DNA of 64,000 nt from Bacillota bacterium (GTDB lineage: Bacteria; Bacillota; UBA4882; UBA8346), in assembly GCA_029974635.1 (NCBI GenBank), contig JARKQY010000021.1:19798-83797 (forward strand). The letters run 5' to 3'. Both the position numbers and the translations under genes were made by a program. The notes beneath the pieces are model-generated. The model saw only the letters and a list, made by a program, of their open reading frames with translations. It made no database searches and was not told where the DNA came from. Below, piece by piece: positions 52,504-60,498 of the stretch. Position 1 is the first letter of the stretch. Each line of letters begins with the position of its first letter.

Positions 52504-54570
52504 ATGGTCAAACACAAGGTGATTCAAGTGTTTCTGATATTAGCAATTATATTGGCAACAATGTTCGTTATTCTTCCGGTTCAGGGGGCGGTACCCGTGC
52601 CCAATGGTTGTATGATCGGGGCTTTTACTTTTGATGGGGGGGCCATGTTTCCTCAAAACGGTCTTTATGGTATCCAGCAATACCAAAATTTGATTGGCCG
52701 CAAGGCCGCCCAGGTTTTAACCTTTATTACCTGGGATGATTCATTTCCTACCAATGATTGTAATATTGTAAAAAACTACGGGGCTGTTCCCCAGGTAACC
52801 TGGGAATTATACCGGCCGTCCATTAACCCTAACAATACAGCGGCTTCGGCTACTTATATGAATGATGTTTTAGCCGGAAAATACGATAGTTATATCACTA
52901 CATTTGCAACCGCCGCCAAGAATTACGGCGGAATGGTTCTGATCCGGTTCTTACATGAGATGAACGGCAACTGGTATGTATGGGGCGGCCCCAAGAATGG
53001 CGGCCAGAACGGCGGACCCGCTAAAGTGGTGAGCGTGTGGCGATACGTGGTGGATAAGTTCCGGGCTGTGGGAGCCGACAATGTGAAATGGGTCTGGTGT
53101 CCCCATGGCCCTACCGGAGATGTGCCCACCGCTCCTTGGAATGATATTACCAACTATTATCCGGGTGATAATTATGTGGATTGGCTGGGATTCGACCAGT
53201 ATAACTGGTATCCCAACGACCCTTGGGGCGGAACCAGACCTTATTTTGACTGGAATAATTCGTATAAACCCATTTATGACAAGCTGGTAGCCATTAATCC
53301 CAACAAGCCCATCTCCATTTCCGAAATGGCCTGCGGTGAATTTACCTATAATGGAACCGGCAAGGATACTTGGATTTACAATATTTTTGCGGCGATCAAA
53401 AACGCTCCCAATGTTAAACTCTACTCCTGGTTTAATATCAACAAGGAAAAAGACTGGCGGGTCAATTCCAACCCGGCGGCATTGGCTGCCTTTAGAACCG
53501 CCATGAGCGATCCCTATTTTCTCTCGGATTTTATAGACCCGCTGGGAGACTCGAATCCTACCCCGACTTCAACGGTTAGTGTCACACCGACCCCGACTGC
53601 CGCACCAACGCCGACCCCGACACCGGTTCCAACACCTGTAAGTAAGTTCATACCGGGGAAAATCGAGGCGGAGAGTTACAACGCCATGTCCGGCATTCAG
53701 ACGGAAGTGTGCTCCGAAGGAACACTAAATGTGGGATGGATCGATGCCGGAGATTGGCTGGATTACAATGTCAATGTTCAAACCGGCGGTTCGTACCGGG
53801 TGGATTACCGGGTAGCCAGCACCAGTGACACCGGGCGGTTTGATCTTAGGAAAGGTAGTACCGTATTGGCTTCAACCACGGTGCCGAATACCGGAGGCTG
53901 GCAGGTCTGGACTACGGTATCGGCCTATGTCAATTTGAACGCCGGTAGTCAGACATTACGAATTTACGCCACCGGCAGCTTGTGGAACATAAACTGGTTT
54001 TCATTCACATCCGGAAACCCGACACCGACACCAACCCCTACCCGGACGGCTACGGCCACACCGACCCGGGTAGCCACTGCAACTCCTACGCCGGCTCGAG
54101 TAGCCACTGCGACTCCTACACCGACTCGGGCAGTTACCGCAACTCCCACACCGACAACCGGGCCGACGCCAACTTCTGTTCCCGGTTCGGTTACCTTGCC
54201 CGCCCGAATTGAAGCTGAAAACTATAACGCCATGTCCGGGATTCAAACCCAAAGCTGCTCCGAAGGCGGGCTGAATGTTACTGCGATAGACACCGGAGAT
54301 TGGCTGGAGTATCAAGTTTATGTTCCGGAGACAGCCACTTATTATGTGGAGTTTCGGGTTGCATCCCCGAATTCCAACGCCCAGATTCAGTTAAAGGAAG
54401 GCTCGACCGTTCTCGGCAGCCGGACTCAAACTGTAAACAACACCGGCGGCTGGCAAAATTGGGCCTGCACGGGAAAATACAGCTTTACTTTAACAGCCGG
54501 GTATCATACGTTGCGAGTGTATGCCGCAACCGGCGGGTTCAACCTGAATTGGTTTGAATTGACCAAATAA
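52504..54570 (+). CDS. Secreted GH26 glycosidase with two CBM6 modules
   Basis: A 688-residue enzyme: signal peptide (1 to about 28), GH26 barrel (about 30-345) with acid/base Glu152 in RFLHEMNGNW and nucleophile Glu274 in ISEMACGEF, a Thr-Pro linker, CBM6 (about 382-500, IEAESYNAMSGIQTE and WIDAGDWLDY), a long repetitive linker (about 503-560, tandem TATPTPxR-type units) and a second CBM6 (about 562-688, IEAENYNAMSGIQTQ). GH26 includes beta-mannanases, beta-1,3-xylanases and beta-1,3-1,4-glucanases; the context of glucan-degrading enzymes and CBM6 leaves mannan or mixed-linkage glucan as the main options. ATG 52504 follows AAGGAGG. Confidence 0.9.
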   Translation: MVKHKVIQVFLILAIILATMFVILPVQGAVPVPNGCMIGAFTFDGGAMFPQNGLYGIQQYQNLIGRKAAQVLTFITWDDSFPTNDCNIVKNYGAVPQVTWELYRPSINPNNTAASATYMNDVLAGKYDSYITTFATAAKNYGGMVLIRFLHEMNGNWYVWGGPKNGGQNGGPAKVVSVWRYVVDKFRAVGADNVKWVWCPHGPTGDVPTAPWNDITNYYPGDNYVDWLGFDQYNWYPNDPWGGTRPYFDWNNSYKPIYDKLVAINPNKPISISEMACGEFTYNGTGKDTWIYNIFAAIKNAPNVKLYSWFNINKEKDWRVNSNPAALAAFRTAMSDPYFLSDFIDPLGDSNPTPTSTVSVTPTPTAAPTPTPTPVPTPVSKFIPGKIEAESYNAMSGIQTEVCSEGTLNVGWIDAGDWLDYNVNVQTGGSYRVDYRVASTSDTGRFDLRKGSTVLASTTVPNTGGWQVWTTVSAYVNLNAGSQTLRIYATGSLWNINWFSFTSGNPTPTPTPTRTATATPTRVATATPTPARVATATPTPTRAVTATPTPTTGPTPTSVPGSVTLPARIEAENYNAMSGIQTQSCSEGGLNVTAIDTGDWLEYQVYVPETATYYVEFRVASPNSNAQIQLKEGSTVLGSRTQTVNNTGGWQNWACTGKYSFTLTAGYHTLRVYAATGGFNLNWFELTK

Positions 54571-54607
54571 AATAGCACCAATAGTTAAATACATTTGAAA
54601 TGTCGCA

Positions 54608-54647
54608 AGGGGTTATTTCAAATTTATTTTTGAGTAACCCCTCTTTC
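54608..54647 (+). terminator. Intrinsic terminator
   Basis: Stem aggggtta...ttcaaa / ttttgag...taacccct with internal mismatch, then ctttcc. The T-run is weak. Confidence 0.55.
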
Positions 54648-54737
54648 CAAGTTTTATGATTGAACCGGATACCGATAACTACCGATAAATAACCGGACGG
54701 TAATGAACAATCATTTGAATAAGGAGGAAGGATCTGT

Positions 54738-55796
54738 ATGTTGCTGAGGATGAACGGTTTTGGATTACGAATCGGCTTTATTTTAGGTATCATTATACTT
54801 TTGGGAATGAATTGCCTTTCATATGCCACGGACATAACCCCCGAAGGTTGCATGATCGGCGCCTTTACATATGACGGGCAAGCCCAGTTTCCGCAATTGG
54901 GACTTGAAGGTATTCAGGAATATGAAGGGTTAATCGGGAGAAAAATCGCGGTGGTGACCACTTTTATCAGCTGGGACGACGGTTTCCCCACGACGGCATG
55001 CAATATCGTAAAAGATTATGGCGCAGTTCCGCAGATTACCTGGGAGCCTTACCGGCCTTCCATCGACGGCAACAATTGCGCGCCATCGGCCCCGTATCTG
55101 GAGGATATTCTTGCCGGAAAATATGATGCTTATATTCATCAATTTGCAACTGATGCCAAAAGCTACGGCGGTACGGTCTTGCTCCGTTTTATGCATGAAA
55201 TGAACGGCAACTGGTATGTGTGGAGCGGTTTTAAAAACGGCAGTTTCAACGGCGGGCCGAAAAAAGTGGTTCGTGTTTGGCAGTATGTGGTTGACAAGTT
55301 CCGGGGTATAGGCGCTGACAATGTGAAATGGGTCTGGTGTCCCCACGGCCCCACGGGTGATGTCCCCACCGCCTCCTGGAATGAGATCGCCAATTACTAT
55401 CCGGGTGACAGTTATGTTGATTGGCTGGGTTTTGACCAGTACAACTGGTACCCTGACGACCCTTGGGGAGGCGTCAGGCCGTATTTTGACTGGAATACGG
55501 GCTATAAACCGATTTACGAAAAGTTAGCGGCCCTCAGTCCCGCTAAACCCATAATACTGGCTGAAACAGCCTGCGGTGAGTTTACCTATAAAAAGAACAT
55601 TAAAAAAGCCGGCTGGATAACCGATATCTTTACGGCAATCAAGGCCAATCCCCGGATTAAAGTATATTCCTGGTTCAATATCAATAAAGAGAAGGACTGG
55701 CGGGTCGATTCATCGAAAGCGGCTTTGAAAGCCTTCAAGAAAGCCATGAGCGACCCGTATTTTTTGTCTGATTTTAGCGACCCTCTACAGAAGTAA
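54738..55796 (+). CDS. Secreted single-domain GH26 glycosidase
   Basis: A 352-residue paralogue of the preceding GH26 domain: signal peptide (1 to about 30, ending SYA), then the barrel with acid/base Glu154 in RFMHEMNGNW and nucleophile Glu276 in LAETACGEF. No binding modules. Start ATG 54738 behind AAGGAGGAAGG. The gap to the permease gene is only 72 bases with no terminator, so enzyme and transporter are probably co-transcribed, tying the transporter to GH26 products. Confidence 0.9.
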   Translation: MLLRMNGFGLRIGFILGIIILLGMNCLSYATDITPEGCMIGAFTYDGQAQFPQLGLEGIQEYEGLIGRKIAVVTTFISWDDGFPTTACNIVKDYGAVPQITWEPYRPSIDGNNCAPSAPYLEDILAGKYDAYIHQFATDAKSYGGTVLLRFMHEMNGNWYVWSGFKNGSFNGGPKKVVRVWQYVVDKFRGIGADNVKWVWCPHGPTGDVPTASWNEIANYYPGDSYVDWLGFDQYNWYPDDPWGGVRPYFDWNTGYKPIYEKLAALSPAKPIILAETACGEFTYKKNIKKAGWITDIFTAIKANPRIKVYSWFNINKEKDWRVDSSKAALKAFKKAMSDPYFLSDFSDPLQK

Positions 55797-55868
55797 GGTT
55801 AATTTTTTCGGAAGCAAGGAGTATTGCTTTTACGATAATAGTTCCGGGAGAAAGAAGAGTAGATAAGA

Positions 55869-56852
55869 ATGGCCACCAATATTCCGAAATCTTTGCAAAT
55901 CAAAAACCGGAAAAGCGGCCGGTTCCGCCTGAACTTCTGGCAGCGGAAGGTGCTGGTTTTTTACGGGTTTGTAAGCCCGTGGATTGTAGGCTTTATTCTT
56001 TTATCGGTGCTGCCGATGATCTTTGCCATCCTCATCAGCTTTACCAATTTCAATGGTTTTGACCTGTCGGGAAGCACTTTTATCGGGTTGTCCAACTATG
56101 CCGAAGCGTTTCAAAATCCCGACGCCTGGAAAGCTTTTGGTTTAACGTTTAAGTATGCTTTATTCGCCATTCCATTAGGATTGGGAGTGGCGTTGAGTTT
56201 AGCCATGATCCTGAATATAAAGCTTCCCGGCCGCGGAATCTTCCGAACCATTTTTTATTTGCCCACCATGGTGCCGGGAGTTGCTACCGCCTTAGTATTT
56301 CAGGCGATTTTAAACACCAATTCCGGGTTTTTGAATCTGTTTATCAGTTTTTTCCGGCGCGGCACCGTCATTGATTGGCTGGGGGATTATGGAATTGCAT
56401 GCCTGGTCGCCATGGGGCTGTGGGGTTGTGGTACAACCATGGTGATATTCCTGGCCGGCCTTCAGGGCGTCCCCGAAGAACTCCGGGAATCGGCGATGAT
56501 TGACGGGGCTAACAAATGGCAAATATTCCGCAATATTACCTGGCCTATTTTAAGCCCGATTACTTACTTTCAATTGATGATGGGTATCATCGGGGCGCTT
56601 CAAATGTATGTTCCCGCCGGCATCCTCGGCCAGTCCGGCGTGGGCACCAACTTTTGGAACCCCATGCGTTCCATATTCGTATATCCCATGTATGCCCTAT
56701 CTCAAATGATGTCGTATCAGCGCTTCGGGTATGGAGCCGCGCTCATCTGGATCTTGTTTATCATTATCATGATTCTGGCGTTAATTATTCAAAAAACCAG
56801 TAAATATTGGGTCTTTTACGCGGTAGATCAGGAAGGAGGAAAAGAAGAATGA
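55869..56852 (+). CDS. Carbohydrate ABC transporter permease (MalF/UgpA type)
   Basis: A 327-residue inner-membrane permease with six or seven membrane segments and the EAA loop ELRESAMIDGANKWQIFRNITWP (short form: EL..A..DGA..W..F..I..P) that contacts the ATPase. A 30-residue basic N-terminus precedes the first helix. The stop overlaps the next permease start (ATGA). With it, it would form the channel of a CUT1-type oligosaccharide importer. Neither a solute-binding protein nor an ATPase gene is adjacent; both must be encoded elsewhere, as is common for shared MsmX-type ATPases but less so for the binding protein. Confidence 0.92.
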   Translation: MATNIPKSLQIKNRKSGRFRLNFWQRKVLVFYGFVSPWIVGFILLSVLPMIFAILISFTNFNGFDLSGSTFIGLSNYAEAFQNPDAWKAFGLTFKYALFAIPLGLGVALSLAMILNIKLPGRGIFRTIFYLPTMVPGVATALVFQAILNTNSGFLNLFISFFRRGTVIDWLGDYGIACLVAMGLWGCGTTMVIFLAGLQGVPEELRESAMIDGANKWQIFRNITWPILSPITYFQLMMGIIGALQMYVPAGILGQSGVGTNFWNPMRSIFVYPMYALSQMMSYQRFGYGAALIWILFIIIMILALIIQKTSKYWVFYAVDQEGGKEE

Positions 56853-57712
56853 AGAGTGCTGCGCCAAAGAGTATCATTTATACTGGAATGATCTTTTTAA
56901 GCATACTATTTCTGTTCCCTTTTTTCTGGATGCTGATTACCGCATTGAAACGGCCGGAGGAGTTGGCGATTACGGTGGTTTTTTTCCCGCCGGTACCCCA
57001 ATGGTTTCATTTTCTGCAAGTTTTGTGCACCGATGAGGTGATCCCGTTTTTTGCATCCCTGCGCAATACCCTGATCATTTGTGTAATCGTGACGGTGCTG
57101 GTCTGTATTTCCAGCGCAATGGTGGGTTTTGGTTTTGGCCGCTTTAAAGCGCCGGGCAAAAACTTTCTATTTGCAATTGTATTGGCAACCATGATGCTGC
57201 CTCAATTGATGACCTTTATTCCGCAGTATATTATGTTTTCCCAGTTAGGCCTGCTCAGTTTCTCATGGCCGTTTTGCTATTTTCCCTGGGTGGTAACCTC
57301 GTTGCCGGGTTGGGCCATATTTATCTTTTATTACCGGCAGTTCTTTGCCGGTCTGCCGAAAGAATTGGAAGATGCGGCATTGATTGACGGCTGCGGCTGG
57401 CTGCGTACGTTCTTTCAAATCTTTCTGCCGCTGGCCGGACCCGCGGTGACCACCACGTGTATTTTCCTGTTTCAATGGACTTATACCGATTATATCACGC
57501 CATTACTTTATTTGACCGATGATAGCCAGACGCTGGCGGTCCAATTAATGACCAATACCAAATATCCGGGGGTCAAATTTACGCAGCCGATTCCTCCCGT
57601 TCCTTATCAGATGACGGTGGGGATCTTGTTTACATTACCGTTGATTATCCTGTTCTTTTTTGCGCAACGCTATTTTATGCAAGGTTTGGCCACAACCGGC
57701 TTAAAGGGTTAA
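56849..57712 (+). CDS. Carbohydrate ABC transporter permease (MalG/UgpE type)
   Basis: A 287-residue permease with six membrane segments and the EAA loop ELEDAALIDGCGWLRTFFQIFLP (short form: EL.DAA.IDG....F..I.LP). An additional long periplasmic loop near the C-terminus (MTNTKYPGVKFTQPIPPVP) is present. Start ATG 56849 overlaps the upstream stop and has GGAAGGAGG before it; in-frame codons back to 56807 lie within the first permease gene. Partner of the preceding permease. Confidence 0.92.
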   Translation: MKSAAPKSIIYTGMIFLSILFLFPFFWMLITALKRPEELAITVVFFPPVPQWFHFLQVLCTDEVIPFFASLRNTLIICVIVTVLVCISSAMVGFGFGRFKAPGKNFLFAIVLATMMLPQLMTFIPQYIMFSQLGLLSFSWPFCYFPWVVTSLPGWAIFIFYYRQFFAGLPKELEDAALIDGCGWLRTFFQIFLPLAGPAVTTTCIFLFQWTYTDYITPLLYLTDDSQTLAVQLMTNTKYPGVKFTQPIPPVPYQMTVGILFTLPLIILFFFAQRYFMQGLATTGLKG

Positions 57713-57725
57713 TCGTTCTATGCTT

Positions 57726-57841
57726 TAGGAGTCTGCGCGGGTAATGGGTTTTTGAAGCATATCTAGTATATAGTAACATTATAGAATATAAAATATTGTG
57801 GTTTTAGGCCATGAAAAAGTGTTACACGCACAGACTCCTAG
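57726..57841. mobile_element. 117-bp MITE-like element, copy B (inverted relative to copy A)
   Basis: Terminal inverted repeats taggagtctgcgcg (57726-57739) and cgcacagactccta (57827-57840), 13 of 14 paired. The complement matches copy A (18520-18636) throughout. It lies downstream of the permease gene and may also act as its terminator. Confidence 0.7.
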
Positions 57842-57896
57842 AGATGTTTTATCCTGTATCAAAAAATAGCAATCTGCTTACTGTTACCAAATGAAT

Positions 57897-57952
57897 ACAA
57901 CACGCCTGCTAATCCCTATTTGATCCAAAAGGGAGAGGCGGGTGTGTTTTTT
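57897..57952 (+). terminator. Probable terminator after the permease genes
   Basis: An interrupted stem (aacac, gcct, ccct against aggg, aggc, gtgtt) followed by six T residues. Confidence 0.5.
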
Positions 57953-57972
57953 ATCGGATTATTTAATTTTTA

Positions 57973-58031
57973 ACAGGAACCGGCAAGTAAATTTCAAAAT
58001 TACTTGTAATGCGGACTTGCCGGATTCCTGT
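57973..58031. repeat. Inverted repeat
   Basis: acaggaaccggcaagt (57973-57988) and acttgccggattcctgt (58015-58031) pair with a single bulge around a 26-base loop. No T-run follows. The gap 58032-58209 has only the ribosome site of the GH3 gene. Confidence 0.55.
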
Positions 58032-58209
58032 CAAATCCAAGCCGGAAGATTCGCAATAAAGTACTAGAAAATGATGTATTTATTACTTGCTTTCATTGCA
58101 AAGGATAATATAATTAAACTAATTGTAATATATGAATCAGGCTTCCAGTATTGTTTTCTGCAATCGTTTCTATGGTTTTTTAAATGATCTTATAAGGAGG
58201 AATGTATTT

Positions 58210-60042
58210 TTGTCACAGTTGCTACATAATCCACAGTACCGTAAATTGGCCCTGTTGGCGTTTGTGCTGGTTTTGGGCATCGGATCGGCTTTTATTTCAG
58301 TACAGGCCCAAGTTCTTCCGTATCAGGATCCGGCATTGCCAATCGAAGCAAGAATTGAAGATTTACTTGCCCGGATGACCCTGGAAGAAAAGGCTGGCCA
58401 GATGATCCAGGCGGAACGGGCAGCATCCACCGCCGGGGAGGTTAAAAAGTATTATCTGGGATCCTTATTAAGCGGTGGAGGCTCCGCTCCGCATCCAAAC
58501 ACACCCGCAGGATGGTGTGACATGATTGATTACTTCCAAAAAGGGGCAATGGCCACAAGATTACAAATACCGTTGATTTACGGAATCGATGCGGTTCACG
58601 GCCATAACAACGCCAAAGGCGCCATCATGTTTCCCCATAACATCGGGCTGGGAGCCACTGGCGACTTTGACCTTATCCGGCGAATCGGCGCGGTAACGGC
58701 CAAGGAAGTCCGGGCTACCGGAATTCCCTGGACCTTCGCTCCCTGCATCGCTGTTGTTCACAATCCAACTTGGGGGCGTACCTATGAAAGCCCCGGCGAG
58801 GAAACCGATTTGGTTACAAAGGTTTCCGTGGCTTTTACCCAGGGGTTTCAAGGGGAGGCCATTGCCGATTTAAGCCGTAATGATAAAATTGCAGCGTGCT
58901 TAAAGCATTATATCGGTGACGGAGCTACTGATTACGGTGTAAATGCCGGTGATGCAAACTTTACCGAAGAATGGATGCGTGAAGTATTGCTTCCGCCGTA
59001 TATTGAAGGAATTAAGGCGGGGGCTCAAACCGTAATGATCTCCTTTAACACCATCAATGGGCTCGAATGCCACGCCAACGGCCATATCATCAATGATATT
59101 TTAAAAGAGGAATTAAAATTCGATGGTTTTGTGGTTACAGACTGGGATGGGATCAATGATAACGGCGGCAGTTACCGGGACTGTGTAAAGTCTGCGGTCA
59201 ACGCCGGAATTGATATGATTATGGTTCCGAATCGCTGGCTTGAGTGCTTGAAGAACATCATCGATCTGACAAAGAAAGGTGAAATAGCGCCGGAACGAAT
59301 TGATGATGCCGTAAGGCGAATTTTACGGGTCAAATTCCGGTTGGGTCTTTTTGAGCGTCCTTATGCGGACCGCAGTTTGAATGATTCCTTTGGTTCCGCC
59401 GAACACCGGACGGTTGCCCGGGAGGCCGTCAGAAAGTCCCTGGTACTGTTGAAGAATGATAAAAAAATACTGCCGTTACCGAAAACCGGTAAAAAGATCT
59501 TCGTAGCCGGTAAAAACGCCAATGACATCGGCAATCAATGCGGTGGCTGGACCATTGCCTGGCAAGGGCAGAGCGGCAATATCACTCCGGGCGTTTCGAT
59601 CCTGGAAGGGATCAAAAATACGGTGGCTCCCGGAACGGTTGTTAACTATGATGTAGGCGGAAAAGGCGCGAAAGGGCATGATGTGGCCATCGTCGTAATC
59701 GGCGAGACGCCTTATGCGGAATCGAAAGGCGATGACCAACTGTTGGATCTCGATGTGGAAGATCGATATGCCCTTAATAATGTGAAGAAGTCGGGGGTAC
59801 CGACGATCGTAATTATCGTATCGGGAAGGCCCCTGATCGTTACCGATGAAATCAAAAACTGGAGAGCCGTGGTTGCCGCGTGGCTGCCCGGGACGGAAGG
59901 ACAAGGCGTGGCGGATGTTATCTTCGGAGATTATGATTTTAGCGGCAAGCTGCCAATCACCTGGCCCAGCACCATTAAATCCCCAAAAGAGAAACCTTTG
60001 TTTCCTTTCGGTTTTGGACTGGGTTATGGTGTAACAAAATAA
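58210..60042 (+). CDS. Secreted GH3 beta-glucosidase / exo-beta-glucanase
   Basis: A 610-residue GH3 enzyme of the two-domain barley exo-glucanase type. A signal peptide (about 1-32, ending VQA) precedes an N-terminal barrel with MTLEEKAGQM, IYGIDAVHGHNN, HYIGDG and nucleophile Asp311 in VVTDWDGI; the C-terminal alpha/beta sandwich (from about residue 430) has KSLVLLKND, GGWTIAWQG and GETPYAESKGD (acid/base region) and ends FPFGFGLGYG. Releases glucose from the ends of glucan oligosaccharides outside the cell. TTG 58210 is the start because AAGGAGG (58194-58200) lies nine bases upstream and the signal peptide begins there; ATG 58132 in the same frame is a chance codon. Confidence 0.92.
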   Translation: MSQLLHNPQYRKLALLAFVLVLGIGSAFISVQAQVLPYQDPALPIEARIEDLLARMTLEEKAGQMIQAERAASTAGEVKKYYLGSLLSGGGSAPHPNTPAGWCDMIDYFQKGAMATRLQIPLIYGIDAVHGHNNAKGAIMFPHNIGLGATGDFDLIRRIGAVTAKEVRATGIPWTFAPCIAVVHNPTWGRTYESPGEETDLVTKVSVAFTQGFQGEAIADLSRNDKIAACLKHYIGDGATDYGVNAGDANFTEEWMREVLLPPYIEGIKAGAQTVMISFNTINGLECHANGHIINDILKEELKFDGFVVTDWDGINDNGGSYRDCVKSAVNAGIDMIMVPNRWLECLKNIIDLTKKGEIAPERIDDAVRRILRVKFRLGLFERPYADRSLNDSFGSAEHRTVAREAVRKSLVLLKNDKKILPLPKTGKKIFVAGKNANDIGNQCGGWTIAWQGQSGNITPGVSILEGIKNTVAPGTVVNYDVGGKGAKGHDVAIVVIGETPYAESKGDDQLLDLDVEDRYALNNVKKSGVPTIVIIVSGRPLIVTDEIKNWRAVVAAWLPGTEGQGVADVIFGDYDFSGKLPITWPSTIKSPKEKPLFPFGFGLGYGVTK

Positions 60043-60074
60043 AAGACTGTAAGACAGAGCTTTTAGCGTAAATG

Positions 60075-60115
60075 AAAGGGGATATCTTAAGCTTTTTGCT
60101 TGAGATATCCCTTTT
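60075..60115 (+). terminator. Intrinsic terminator
   Basis: Stem aaaggggatatcttaagc / gcttgagatatcccttt with one G-T pair, five-base loop, and a short T-run. Confidence 0.8.
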
Positions 60116-60126
60116 GCACATTCTGG

Positions 60127-60301
60127 TTGATATTGCTATTGGTATCAATTATAATATAATTAAGAGATGAATAAAAACGTTTACTCATTTTTTGGCGAGA
60201 TAAATCTTCCCAGAAAAGCTAAAAAATGATTTTTCTTTCAAAATGTTAACGATAACAATTGAAGAATGATTTTGAGTTCTTCATTTTGCGTAAACGTTTA
60301 T
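60127..60301 (+). promoter_or_regulatory. Promoter and multiple LacI-type operators before the secreted GH81 gene
   Basis: TTGATA (60127-60132), 17 bases, TATAAT (60150-60155; a second overlapping TATAAT follows). taaaaacgttta (60172-60183) lies near +1 as in the LacI gene promoter at 23354. Further sites: aaatgttaacgata (about 60241-60254) and gtaaacgttta (60290-60300). A small hairpin tgaagaa / ttcttca (60260-60266, 60277-60283) lies between them. Confidence 0.6.
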
Positions 60302-60377
60302 ATTTTCATATTACATTCAACCGAGAAATGATGTGCCAAGGTTCCTTTCAGTAAAATGAAAATTATTCACCTTCTGC

Positions 60378-60410
60378 TAAGGCTTGTGCCGGTAATAGGT
60401 TTTCAAAGCA
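60378..60410. repeat. Partial copy C of the MITE-like element
   Basis: taaggcttgtgccggtaata followed by ggttttcaaagca resembles the left end of copy B (57726-57760); the rest of the element is absent. The remainder to 60498 has AAAGGAGGTCAAAGGA. Confidence 0.45.
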
Positions 60411-60498
60411 CGCAAGCGAATATTATTTTCGAAAGGGATGATGTCGTTCGGAAAAAGAGTAGGAATCACACTGTAAGTAGATAAAGGAGGTCAAAGGA

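Noticed and set aside
53964..54315. Frames and repeats in the GH26 linker, looking like a repeat array
   Set aside because: The repeats are in-frame Thr-Pro linker codons; spacing and sequence do not fit CRISPR repeats and spacers.
58132..58209. Upstream extension of the GH3 gene to ATG 58132
   Set aside because: No ribosome site there; AAGGAGG at 58194-58200 and the signal peptide both point to TTG 58210.
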